Origin: Candidatus Obscuribacterales bacterium
GTDB lineage: Bacteria > Cyanobacteriota > Vampirovibrionia > Obscuribacterales > Obscuribacteraceae
Reading direction: 5' to 3'
DNA length: 64,000 bases
Assembly (NCBI GenBank): GCA_020050685.1
Contig: JAGVKG010000025.1
Span: 1-64,000 of the forward strand
Of the stretch, positions 17,017 to 27,059 are shown piece after piece. Within the stretch, counting starts at the first letter, position 1; each line of letters starts with the position of its first letter. The notes under the pieces were generated by a model that worked only from the letters and a program-made list of their open reading frames with translations, ran no database searches and was not told the DNA's origin. The translations under genes were made by a program, and so were the position numbers.

Positions 17017-18168
17017 ATGTTCTTGTTTACAACCAAGCAAAAATTTAGCTTCATTGCTTGCTCGGCCGCCTTATGTCTGGCCCAGCAGCAAACTAGTTTT
17101 GCTTTGCCGTTGGCCAATGAAAAACAAAATCCAGCCATTGCCACAGCACAACCACAAGCCGAAACTCAAGAGCCAAGCAAACCGAAGGTCATGCTTAAGG
17201 GCACCGTATCAGATTCTCACAGCGTGCTCTTGCCAGACCAAGTGCAATCACTGCCTAAAGGAACCAAAGTAGCCCTGACGATGCAGTGCAATCTCAATTC
17301 GGAAATTTCCAACACAGGCGACGAAATCAGGGCTCGCATTTCCGTTGATGTAAAAGACGGCAGAAAAGTTCTCTTGCCCGGTGGTTGGTACGTACACGGC
17401 AAGGTAACCAACTCTGCCTCACAAAAGCGACTTGGTCGGGATGGTTTTGTCGAAGTGGAATTTGACAAGTTAGTCTCACCGGATGGCGAAATTGCCTTGC
17501 CCTTTCCCACCAAATTTTCTACGCACGACAATCAACTAAAAGCCATATCCAAAATCGTGGCAATCGATACGGGTTATATGGCCGAAGGGGCGCTGGGTGG
17601 TGCCCTGTTAACGGCGCAATATACCGGCATTCCTCTTGCGATCATGACACACGGTCTTTCGCTTGCAGTTGGTGGTGCGGCTGGTGCAGGCATTGGTGCA
17701 ATTGGTGCGTTGACCCGCAAAGGCAAAATTGCCTCTGTTTATCCGGGCGACGAAGTGCATCTCACTTTGCCAGAATCTATTGAGTTACCCGGTTTTGATC
17801 CAAACCTTTTACCCTCGGCAGAAGTGCATCCAGCCAATGCCAATTTGGCGCTTATCATTTCTGAAACGAAATGGAGCAAGGATCCATTTGGTGATGACCG
17901 CGCCAAACTCTTGACCATGAAAGTGAAGGTAAGCAATCAGACTAAAAGTGAAGTGAGCTTTTTTGATTTACTTGTGGAAACAGATAGCGGTAACCGGTTT
18001 TATCCTTCGCTTATGTGCAAGCAACAAATTGTTGGTAAGAAAATTGCCCCAGGAACAACAGAACAAGCCAATATCAGCTTTAGCGTCACAAAGTCCAAGC
18101 ACAAATTATGGCTTGTTCTGTTGAACCGGGCCAAGAGTGAAGAATTGACCCGCACGGGTATTAATTAG
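17017..18168 (+). CDS. Secreted glycine-zipper protein of unknown function
   Basis: The first 29 residues look like a signal peptide (IACSAALCLAQQQTSFA). Residues about 75-165 are beta-rich (LPKGTKVALTMQCNLNSEIS, VLLPGGWYVHGKV), recalling the periplasmic TrbI/VirB10-type fold. A glycine-zipper helix follows at about 210-235 (GGAAGAGIGAIGAL). The C-terminal domain is again beta-rich. It is 383 residues long, and I cannot name a family with confidence. It probably resides in the periplasm or outer surface. Confidence 0.75.
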   Translation: MFLFTTKQKFSFIACSAALCLAQQQTSFALPLANEKQNPAIATAQPQAETQEPSKPKVMLKGTVSDSHSVLLPDQVQSLPKGTKVALTMQCNLNSEISNTGDEIRARISVDVKDGRKVLLPGGWYVHGKVTNSASQKRLGRDGFVEVEFDKLVSPDGEIALPFPTKFSTHDNQLKAISKIVAIDTGYMAEGALGGALLTAQYTGIPLAIMTHGLSLAVGGAAGAGIGAIGALTRKGKIASVYPGDEVHLTLPESIELPGFDPNLLPSAEVHPANANLALIISETKWSKDPFGDDRAKLLTMKVKVSNQTKSEVSFFDLLVETDSGNRFYPSLMCKQQIVGKKIAPGTTEQANISFSVTKSKHKLWLVLLNRAKSEELTRTGIN

Positions 18169-18181
18169 GCTTTCTGCAACG

Positions 18182-18195
18182 CCGCCCGTTGGCGG
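18182..18195 (+). terminator. Weak terminator-like hairpin
   Basis: CCGCC (18182-18186) and GGCGG (18191-18195) can pair across a four-base loop shortly after the stop of the secreted protein gene, followed by GTTTGG. The stem is short and the T-run poor. Confidence 0.35.
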
Positions 18196-18397
18196 GTTTG
18201 GCATATTTCTTATTCCCTGCGAGTTCATATTAAACCTTGCGGTTTACCCCCATATAGAACTGGTATTAAAGGCTAAATGAGGCTAATATATAGGGCGAAG
18301 TTCAAAAGGCGTTTGAGAGGCTTACTTGCGAAAGCCCAGTTGCAAAGCCATCTTGTCACCTGCATACGCACAATCGTTCTCAGTAACGAGGTAGTAA

Positions 18398-19084
18398 ATG
18401 AAAAGCCACATTTCACAAATGTTTCAGCAATTGCATGGTCAGACCCATCATCGCGCAACCGAAGGGCAGTTGCGTAGTCTTCAAACGCACAATTTGCACC
18501 TTGAACGAGTATTAAGGGAAAAAGAGCGGGAAATTGATCAGTTACGCAATCAAATCACAAACTTTGAAGCAAGATTGCAGGAGCTGGCAGGCAAAGATAA
18601 TTTGACCGGTTTACCAAATCGCCATTTGTTCAAAGAGCATTTAATCCATTCCTTAAAGCGTGCCGTACGACTTGGCTATTCACTTTCATTATTGCTGTTG
18701 GATATCGACCACCTCAAAGATGTAAATCTCAAACATGGTTTTGAAATCGGCGATGAAGTTTTAGTAGAAGTAGCCAAAACCTTGCAAAGTTCGGTGCGTG
18801 AAATTGATATGCCGGCCCGTTGGAGCGGTGAAGAACTGGTTGCGGTTTTGCATGAAACCGATGCCGATGGTGCACTACTTGTAGCCGAGCGCATTCGTAA
18901 TCGCATTGCCGGTCTGAATATCAAAGATCCGACCACAGGTAAACAAATTGAATTGACAGCCACACTGGCTGTTACTTCTTATCCACGCCACGGCAATCAG
19001 CCGCAAGATCTTTTGGAATCAGCCTGGGAAGCGCTGATTAAGGCCAAAGAAAAAGGTGGCAACACGGTCGTATTAGCTGACTAA
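18398..19084 (+). CDS. GGDEF-domain protein (variant diguanylate cyclase)
   Basis: The 228-residue soluble protein has an N-terminal coiled coil (about 20-65) and one GGDEF domain (about 66-226). It has the DNLTGLPNR motif at about 67-75 and metal-site Asp102/Asp104 in LLDIDHLKD. The signature is SGEEL (143-147) instead of GGDEF/GGEEF, so cyclase activity is uncertain. No transmembrane or sensor domain is present. GAGGT lies six bases before the ATG. It ends before a strong terminator shared with pyrG. Confidence 0.9.
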   Translation: MKSHISQMFQQLHGQTHHRATEGQLRSLQTHNLHLERVLREKEREIDQLRNQITNFEARLQELAGKDNLTGLPNRHLFKEHLIHSLKRAVRLGYSLSLLLLDIDHLKDVNLKHGFEIGDEVLVEVAKTLQSSVREIDMPARWSGEELVAVLHETDADGALLVAERIRNRIAGLNIKDPTTGKQIELTATLAVTSYPRHGNQPQDLLESAWEALIKAKEKGGNTVVLAD

Positions 19085-19111
19085 TTAGTCAGAGGCAAAG
19101 TTAGTTGAGTA

Positions 19112-19147
19112 GATGAAAAGACGAGGTATTTCCCTCGTCTTTTCATC
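19112..19147. terminator. Bidirectional terminator
   Basis: GATGAAAAGACGAGG (19112-19126) and CCTCGTCTTTTCATC (19133-19147) form a perfect 15-bp stem with a six-base loop. The arm contains T/A-rich ends on both strands. It lies between the convergent GGDEF and pyrG genes and can stop transcription from both. Confidence 0.85.
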
Positions 19148-19166
19148 TGGTAATAAACTTTCGTCC

Positions 19167-20885
<1,719 letters not shown>

Positions 20886-21058
20886 CTAGAGGCTGGCCGG
20901 GTGGCTATCCGGATTCCTAATTATGGATCTCTTTTATTACTATATGCTACTTCTTGACATTTGTATGCCGGGTTAAATTTACCAGTTGGTGGAAAGTCCC
21001 ACGTAAATGGCTAAATCTTGACCTTGATTGAATTGGCAGTCGTTACACATGGCAATTA

Positions 21059-21346
21059 CTATTCGCCAATTTTAGGTACTCGGAAATAGCCTTTTTCCTT
21101 GTCAGGAGCGTTTTCAAGTAAAGCGTCGTGTCCTAAAGGAGGGACGATTTCGTCTTGCCGTAAGACATTGACCAAGGGCAAAGGATGAGCCAGCGGCTCA
21201 AGTCCTGTGGTATCAATCGACTTCAATTGATCAAAAAAGGCGATGATTTTCCCCAATTGCTCACAATAGAGTTTCTTTTCCTCGTCAGTCAGGGCTAGGC
21301 GAGCAAGTTTAGCCACGTGTTCAACTTCTTTGATACTTATGGTCAT
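21059..21346 (-). CDS. gatC: Asp/Glu-tRNA amidotransferase subunit C
   Basis: GatC bridges GatA and GatB in the complex that makes Gln-tRNA(Gln) or Asn-tRNA(Asn) by transamidation. The 95-residue sequence is typical: ISIKEVEHVAKLARLALTDEEK, then LGKIIAFFDQLKSIDTTG and HPLPLVNVLRQDE. gatA and gatB are not in the window. It diverges from the cation exchanger. Confidence 0.92.
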   Translation of the reverse strand: MTISIKEVEHVAKLARLALTDEEKKLYCEQLGKIIAFFDQLKSIDTTGLEPLAHPLPLVNVLRQDEIVPPLGHDALLENAPDKEKGYFRVPKIGE

Positions 21347-21446
21347 CTGGGACTGTAGACTCGCAAGCCGGAAAGGACTTATTATTGCATGTCGCTAGAT
21401 CGCCTCGTTTGTGCTTAGTACTTTCTCAATCTGGTTAATCAAATAC

Positions 21447-22457
21447 ATGATCCCGGACTTTGCGCTATTACTGCTTGCTCTGATTATTATCCTGGCTTCG
21501 GCCGAGCTGTTTACCAACGGAATTGAATGGCTGGGGCATAAGCTTGATTTGTCCGAAGGTGTGGTCGGCTCTGTTTTAGCGGCAGTCGGTACGGCTTTGC
21601 CAGAGACTCTAATTCCGATAGTGGCGGTAGCTTTTTTTGGCGGCAAACATGGGCATGAAATTGGCATAGGCGCAATTGCTGGTGCGCCTTTTATGCTAAC
21701 CACTTTGACACTTGGCCTTTTTGGCTTGGCAGTTTGGAGTTTTTCCCGCCAAAACCTCAGAGGCAAAGAAATTGCCATTAGCAAAGCAGTGATTTGCCGT
21801 GATCTGCGGTTTTTCCTTTTTTCTTACGGGATTGCCATTGCCTTTGCTTATATGCCAGCAATTGCTTCTTACAGATATGTGGTGGCACTTTTACTTTTAG
21901 CAATTTATGGACTTTATATTTATCAAACGTTTGCACACGAAGGTGAGACTGGGCATGCACCTGAAATACTGCATTTTGAACGATTGCTCAATGACAAATC
22001 AAAGAAAATGAAAGTGATCATCAGCCAAGTTGGCGTTGGACTGGCTGGTATCATCGGTGGTGCATCGCTGTTTGTTGACCACGTTGCACCAATTGCACAT
22101 GGGCTTGGTATTCCACCAATTGTGCTTTCCTTGATCATTGCCCCGGTCGCAACAGAACTACCGGAAAAGGTCAATTCCATTTTATGGGCACGTATAGGAA
22201 AAGATACTCTTGCTGTAGGCAACATAACAGGCGCCTTAGTATTCCAGTCCTGCTTCCCGGTTGCCTTTGGTATAGCCTTTACCAGCTGGCAATTGAGTGA
22301 AGGCACAACGTTGAGCTCGATGATTGCCTTGTTCTTTGCTCTTATTTACTGGCTTTTGATCCGGGCAGGAAAGCTCAAGTCCTGGCACCTGATGTTCGGT
22401 GCAGGTGCTTATGCAATTACTGTCTCTTACCTGATTGCTAAGCATTCAGGGCATTAG
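21447..22457 (+). CDS. CaCA-family cation exchanger
   Basis: The 336-residue protein has about ten membrane helices and the two conserved alpha-repeat motifs: GSVLAAVGTALPET in the first half and IIAPVATELPEKVNSI in the second. These mark sodium/calcium-type exchangers. The ion pair is not determined. ATG 21447 fits the family N-terminus; an in-frame GTG at 21411 is possible, and neither has a good ribosome binding site. Confidence 0.88.
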   Translation: MIPDFALLLLALIIILASAELFTNGIEWLGHKLDLSEGVVGSVLAAVGTALPETLIPIVAVAFFGGKHGHEIGIGAIAGAPFMLTTLTLGLFGLAVWSFSRQNLRGKEIAISKAVICRDLRFFLFSYGIAIAFAYMPAIASYRYVVALLLLAIYGLYIYQTFAHEGETGHAPEILHFERLLNDKSKKMKVIISQVGVGLAGIIGGASLFVDHVAPIAHGLGIPPIVLSLIIAPVATELPEKVNSILWARIGKDTLAVGNITGALVFQSCFPVAFGIAFTSWQLSEGTTLSSMIALFFALIYWLLIRAGKLKSWHLMFGAGAYAITVSYLIAKHSGH

Positions 22458-22560
22458 TTATAAGCGCTCCGGTCGCCTGGCGGCTCCTCCGCGCGTCGAG
22501 ACGCTCCACTTCGCATTGCTCCTCGCAATGCTGCGTTTCGCTGGGGCTTGTGTTGCGTCC
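22458..22560. repeat. GC-rich hairpin-bearing spacer, repeat-like
   Basis: This 103-base gap between convergent genes is more GC-rich than its neighbours. It contains GCATTGC-TCCTC-GCAATGC (22513-22531) and several short CGCTC/GGCGG motifs. It has the look of a dispersed intergenic repeat, but no second copy was found in this window. Confidence 0.4.
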
Positions 22561-23553
22561 TTAGGCGTTTTTGCTTTCTTGGGGGTGGGTGAAATCGACG
22601 ATTACTTTGATGGATGCGGCTACAGGGATAGCGATGAGCATACCCAAGGCACCGGCCATGACTTCGCCACAGAGTACAGCAAAAATGACAATCAGGGGAT
22701 GCAGATCAACTGCGTGCCCAATCACTTTGGGCACAACTAAATAATCTTCAATCCAACGAGCAACAGTGTAGAAACCGATAATACCTAAGGCTGGCATGAC
22801 ACCGAACTGAGCAAAGCCGACCAAAGTAGCAATTGTGGTGGCCAAAATTGGACCGAGAACCGGAATGATCTCTAAAAATCCGCTTGCCAAAGCTATGACC
22901 AAGGCATATTTCATCTGCAAGACATAATGCAAGAAGAGCCAGGCGACAGTGGACATGATAGCAATCAAGACAAGTTGTCCACGCACATAGCGTGAGAGCA
23001 TTTGATTCATGGCCGAGGAAAGCACAACCACAGTCTTGCGCTTCTTATCAGGAATGAAGCGCAAGGCAAATTGGCCAATTCTTTCGCTGTCGACAATAAA
23101 GTAAATTGAGGAAACAACACAAACCAAGGTTTCCAAGAATCCGCGTGAGAGCACGCCGCCAATTTGGACAATTTCTGATGGTTTGCCAATGCTGTCCTCT
23201 ATGGAAGTGAGGATTTGAGAAGCTGTCAGATCAACATCAATGGTCCAACCAAACGTGCTGGCGCCTTGACGTACGATATTAGTGACAATCTCCTGACGGT
23301 TCGTCGCTAACTGCTTGAACTGGTCTGTAATCGTTGGCATAAACATCCAAGCCGATACGCCAATCAAAACGGCAGCAGTCAAATAAATGATTGCCACCGC
23401 GTGGCCACGTTTCATTTTGGAAATTGCACAAACATATTGCACAAGTGGCAATAAGAGATAGGCCAAAATGCCGCCCACAATGAATGGTGGAAACACAGAC
23501 CTAACGTGATAAATGAACCAAATGACCAGAAAAGTGGCAAGCCAACCTAACAT
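22561..23553 (-). CDS. AI-2E/PerM-family permease
   Basis: The 330-residue membrane protein has about eight hydrophobic segments: two N-terminal pairs, a polar periplasmic-like region (about 80-160) and four or more C-terminal helices. Family features include FPPFIVGGILAYLL and the GFLEIIPVLGPI stretch. Members have been linked to autoinducer-2 release, sodium/proton exchange and other roles. The substrate cannot be set. It follows the acyl-CoA dehydrogenase gene by 24 bases and is probably cotranscribed with it. Confidence 0.85.
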   Translation of the reverse strand: MLGWLATFLVIWFIYHVRSVFPPFIVGGILAYLLLPLVQYVCAISKMKRGHAVAIIYLTAAVLIGVSAWMFMPTITDQFKQLATNRQEIVTNIVRQGASTFGWTIDVDLTASQILTSIEDSIGKPSEIVQIGGVLSRGFLETLVCVVSSIYFIVDSERIGQFALRFIPDKKRKTVVVLSSAMNQMLSRYVRGQLVLIAIMSTVAWLFLHYVLQMKYALVIALASGFLEIIPVLGPILATTIATLVGFAQFGVMPALGIIGFYTVARWIEDYLVVPKVIGHAVDLHPLIVIFAVLCGEVMAGALGMLIAIPVAASIKVIVDFTHPQESKNA

Positions 23554-23577
23554 AGTTTCAGATTTCCTTGTCCTTTT

Positions 23578-24834
23578 CTAGCGAACAGCGACCTTTTCTT
23601 TCTTAGATGCTTGTTTGCACTGAGAAAAATCATGCATACCTGCACGAACTAACTTGCGCAAGAGCCAAGCTGGACGGAAGCGCTCACCATAAGCAGCATG
23701 ATATGTATCAAGCTGATTCAAGATCCAGGCAAAACCTTTCTCTTCGGCCAAGGTGAGAAGCCCCTTGCTCATGCCGCAGCCATACTGCATAGCCACATCC
23801 ACATCACAGGATTCCACCACGTGCTCTTGCAAGGCGTAAATTGCTTCGTTGAACATTGGCAAAATCACGCGATAAGCATCAAACGGCAAAGACTTTTCTG
23901 GTTTGGCAGAAGCTTTAGCTGCATTTGCCACCAGCTTTGCCAATTCCGGATTTTCTTGCTTAGGCGAATCAGACTTAACTGGTGCACCTTTAAGATGCAG
24001 GTAAAAACCAGCACCCTTTTTCTGTCCATAACAACCAGCTTCACTCATAAGCTCAATCAATTTGGCTGGCTCAAAGCGCGGACCATATTCCCGATACAAG
24101 AATTGATTGACGTGAGCGCATACATCAATGCCGGTCATATCAAACAAGGCAAACGGTCCCATGGGCATACCGAGCTTAACCACCTGCTCATCAATTTGAA
24201 ATATGCTGGCAGCACCATCTTGCAAGGCATAAAGTGCTTCATTCAAGTAGGGGAACAAAAGACGATTGACTAAAAAGCCTGGGCACTCATCTACACGCAC
24301 TGGTGTCTTTTTCCAATTGCGACAAAGCTCAAGTGCGGTCTCCACAGTTTCTTGTGATGTATTCAGCCCTGGAATTACCTCCACCAATTTCATGGTTTGC
24401 GCCGGATTGAAGAAATGCATGCCAACAATTTTGTCCGGACGTTTTGTATGTGCAGCAATTTCGGAAATAGACAATGCGGATGTATTGGTTGCCAAAATTG
24501 CCTGCGGTGGGCAAATTTTGTCGAGCTGACCAAAAATTTCTTTTTTGGCCTCAATCTGCTCAAGTGCTGCTTCAATCACCAAGTCCACTTGCTTAAAATC
24601 ATCATAGGAAGTTGTGCCTTTGATATGGCTGAAGAGAAACTCGGCTTCCTTCTCGGTAAGCACTTCCTTCTTCACCCGTGAGGCGTACATTGCTTTTATT
24701 TTGTCTAAGCCTGACTGGACAAATTCAGGAGAAACGTCTTTGAGAATCACCTCAATGCCAGACTGAGAAAGCACTTGGGCGATGCCTGAACCCATCGTGC
24801 CTGCACCAACAACTGCTGCCCTTTGAATCTTCAT
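23578..24834 (-). CDS. 3-hydroxyacyl-CoA dehydrogenase
   Basis: It oxidises 3-hydroxyacyl-CoA to 3-ketoacyl-CoA with NAD. The N-terminal Rossmann domain has VVGAGTMGSGIAQ (about 8-20) and the catalytic His in VGMHFFNPAQ. Two 3HCDH C-terminal domains follow (CPGFLVNRLLFPYLNEA and RVILPMFNEAIYALQ), so the layout is dehydrogenase plus two tail domains with no enoyl-CoA hydratase part. It could serve fatty acid or hydroxybutyryl metabolism. GGGAGA lies five bases before the ATG. The permease gene follows at 24 bases. Confidence 0.92.
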   Translation of the reverse strand: MKIQRAAVVGAGTMGSGIAQVLSQSGIEVILKDVSPEFVQSGLDKIKAMYASRVKKEVLTEKEAEFLFSHIKGTTSYDDFKQVDLVIEAALEQIEAKKEIFGQLDKICPPQAILATNTSALSISEIAAHTKRPDKIVGMHFFNPAQTMKLVEVIPGLNTSQETVETALELCRNWKKTPVRVDECPGFLVNRLLFPYLNEALYALQDGAASIFQIDEQVVKLGMPMGPFALFDMTGIDVCAHVNQFLYREYGPRFEPAKLIELMSEAGCYGQKKGAGFYLHLKGAPVKSDSPKQENPELAKLVANAAKASAKPEKSLPFDAYRVILPMFNEAIYALQEHVVESCDVDVAMQYGCGMSKGLLTLAEEKGFAWILNQLDTYHAAYGERFRPAWLLRKLVRAGMHDFSQCKQASKKEKVAVR

Positions 24835-24926
24835 AGAAATCTCCCGAAAACACCTGTAATTTGTCCTGCTATGCTAGCATTTTTAGCGAACCAGAGAGAA
24901 GCAGGCAGCCGATTGTCCTGCCCACG

Positions 24927-24946
24927 GGATATCTCAAGAGATATCC
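24927..24946. promoter_or_regulatory. Near-perfect palindrome upstream of the amino-acid permease
   Basis: GGATATCTC-AA-GAGATATCC has nine-base arms around two central bases and lies about 63 bases before the permease ATG. It resembles a dimeric repressor site more than a terminator. The adjacent dehydrogenase promoter region could share it. The regulator is unknown. Confidence 0.5.
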
Positions 24947-25008
24947 TCTGGAAAAGACAGTTGCCTAAAGAGAATCTAAAGTACGACAAGCCAAGCAGGA
25001 CAATACCA

Positions 25009-26382
25009 ATGACAACACTTCTCCGACGCACACCAGCCGAACCAACACATCTTCAGTCCGATACGCCAAAACATTTGGGCTGGGTGATGTTAACAGCCAT
25101 GGGCATTGGAGCCACGATTGGTGCTGGCATTTTTGCCATGCCGGGAATGATTGCCATGAAGGCAGGTCCGGCAGGCATTTTGTCCTTCATTATCACCGGG
25201 GCGGTCATCCTTTTTGTGGGCATTTGTTATGAACGTTTTTCCCGGGTTGTACCGCATGGTGTTTCTGCCTACAGCTATGTCTATCATTCCATTGGTGAAA
25301 TCTTTGCCTGGATTGTCGCCTTTGGCTTGTTCTTGGAATATTCCTTCGGAGCGTCTGCAGTCTCCATTGCCTGGAGTGAGTATTTGAAGAAAGCAGTTGG
25401 TTACAGCCTGCCAGCCTTTTGGTCAGGACCAACTCACGTGAATGGACATTTTGAATTTGGTATCAACATAGTGGCGCTTGCTGCCGTTACTCTCGTCACT
25501 TTGATTTGCATTTTTGGTGGTGTTTCTAAATCGGCCAAGCTGAACTTTGCCTTGGTCTGCTTGAAGATGACACTTTTAGTTGTCTTTCTCATTGCTGGTA
25601 TCAAGCACATCAATCCTGCCAATTGGACACCATTCATGCCGAAAGGTTTTACTGGAGTTCTGCAAGGTGCTGCTCTGGCTGTCTTTCCTTATGTCGGCTT
25701 TGATGCTCTTTACACCTTTGCGCGTGAATCAAAATCCCTGAGAGACACACGTTGGGCAACTTATTTTTGTGTTTCCGTGGTGGCATTTTTGTATGTGGCG
25801 GTTATGGCAGTGGCTACAGCCCTTGCACCAGCATTCTTTGATGGTGATCCAACCAAACCAAACTCTTTGTTTGTCGGCACTGAAGCAGCTGCACCACTGG
25901 CGATGCTGCTTGGAGCCGTCGGTGAAGATTGGACAGCACGCCTGATTTCAATTGGGGCAGTGCTCGGTATATTCAATGTGCTTTTAGTTTTGTCGATGGG
26001 CGGACCAAGGATTTTCCGCAACATGGCCGAAGATGGATTACTGCCACCAGCTTTTGCTAAAACCAAACATGGCAATCCCGTATTTGGCTTAGCCGTTAAT
26101 GGTGTCGTAGTTGGCGCCATGGCTGGATTTTTGCCATTCGGCGACATCGCCGAAATGATGGTGCTCGGCACTTTGGTGGCATTTATTTTTGTTTGTCTCG
26201 GGGCTTTGCGCCTAAAGATTGTCAATCCAATAGTGGCAGTGTTTGGTGCAGTTGGCTGTGCAGTGCTTGCCGCCCACCTAGGTCCACTGGTTTTGAAAGT
26301 TTATTCAATTACGCTGCCAGTTGGGCTTGTGATTTATTTCCTTTATGGCAAAAAGCACAGCAAGCTAGCCAAAGCTGGCTAA
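25009..26382 (+). CDS. APC-superfamily amino acid permease
   Basis: This 457-residue membrane protein begins with the APC signature GIGATIGAGIFAMPG (about 25-40) and has about 12 hydrophobic helices. Later conserved pieces include FPYVGFDALYTFARESK and GGPRIFRNMAEDGLLP. These resemble cationic amino-acid transporters, but the substrate is unknown. ATG 25009 has AGGA eight bases upstream; a frame 62 codons longer would cover a palindrome and is rejected. Confidence 0.9.
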   Translation: MTTLLRRTPAEPTHLQSDTPKHLGWVMLTAMGIGATIGAGIFAMPGMIAMKAGPAGILSFIITGAVILFVGICYERFSRVVPHGVSAYSYVYHSIGEIFAWIVAFGLFLEYSFGASAVSIAWSEYLKKAVGYSLPAFWSGPTHVNGHFEFGINIVALAAVTLVTLICIFGGVSKSAKLNFALVCLKMTLLVVFLIAGIKHINPANWTPFMPKGFTGVLQGAALAVFPYVGFDALYTFARESKSLRDTRWATYFCVSVVAFLYVAVMAVATALAPAFFDGDPTKPNSLFVGTEAAAPLAMLLGAVGEDWTARLISIGAVLGIFNVLLVLSMGGPRIFRNMAEDGLLPPAFAKTKHGNPVFGLAVNGVVVGAMAGFLPFGDIAEMMVLGTLVAFIFVCLGALRLKIVNPIVAVFGAVGCAVLAAHLGPLVLKVYSITLPVGLVIYFLYGKKHSKLAKAG

Positions 26383-26406
26383 AGGAAAGTTTCTCGATTG
26401 TGATAA

Positions 26407-26889
26407 CTAGCTCTGCGGCATAACAATTTGCAGGGTTCTAGTGGCTCGAAATGCCACATAGGGGTTCTCATCATCAGCAAGCTTGCCGAGAATGTGCAGA
26501 GGAATATGGGGATTTTCAGCTACCCCATATCGAATGTCTGCGTTATCATCCGCTGCTAATTGTTCCAGAACTTCTACAGGTGTATTTGGATTTTCCGCCA
26601 CACTTAAGCGCACATCCGGATTATCATCAATTGCCATTTGCATCAATACATCGACAGGAGTGCGTGGATTTTCCGCCACTCGTCTCCGGACATGATCCAA
26701 AGTATCCACCGCCAACTTCGCCAAAACTTCCTTGGGGGTGTTTGGATTCCCTGCCACGATGTACCGCACGTGAAGACTCCTAATAGTCAAAGTCGGAGGG
26801 GAGCAACCCTCCGGAATACCAGTGTTGATGTGTTCTGATGCTGACCCTACAGACTTCTGAAAAGCGTCCCGCCTTTCGCTTTCAAGCAT
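26407..26889 (-). CDS. Leucine-rich-repeat-variant protein
   Basis: The 160-residue protein is mostly four 26-residue repeats (residues about 51-154) of form NPxTPxxVLxxLAxDxxxDVRxxVAE. The repeats form a helical solenoid similar to LRV/HEAT-like proteins and probably mediate protein contact. The first 50 residues are non-repetitive. AAGGAG lies nine bases before the ATG. It is a single gene next to polA; binding partner unknown. Confidence 0.85.
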   Translation of the reverse strand: MLESERRDAFQKSVGSASEHINTGIPEGCSPPTLTIRSLHVRYIVAGNPNTPKEVLAKLAVDTLDHVRRRVAENPRTPVDVLMQMAIDDNPDVRLSVAENPNTPVEVLEQLAADDNADIRYGVAENPHIPLHILGKLADDENPYVAFRATRTLQIVMPQS

Positions 26890-27059
26890 AATGAAACACT
26901 CCTTGTGCCAAAAGTGTCTAAGCCGCCCTTCGTGCTTATGCCGCCCTTGTAGTATTTTTTACCCGGATTAGCGAATTCTCAAACACATTAAAAGATAGTT
27001 AAGACAAAGTTAAGAATGCCAGCCAAAAGCGCCATTCTGTGCGGCTTTCAAGGATTCCA

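Noticed and set aside
18277-18477. Open frame overlapping the GGDEF gene start
   Set aside because: Other frame, no supporting ribosome binding site, and the GGDEF gene has a good one.
24823-25008. N-terminal extension of the amino-acid permease by 62 codons
   Set aside because: It includes a perfect palindrome, and the internal ATG has a good ribosome binding site.
26407-26889. CRISPR-like spaced repeats
   Set aside because: The roughly 78-base periodicity is in a coding frame as amino-acid repeats, and the DNA copies are divergent with no unique spacers.
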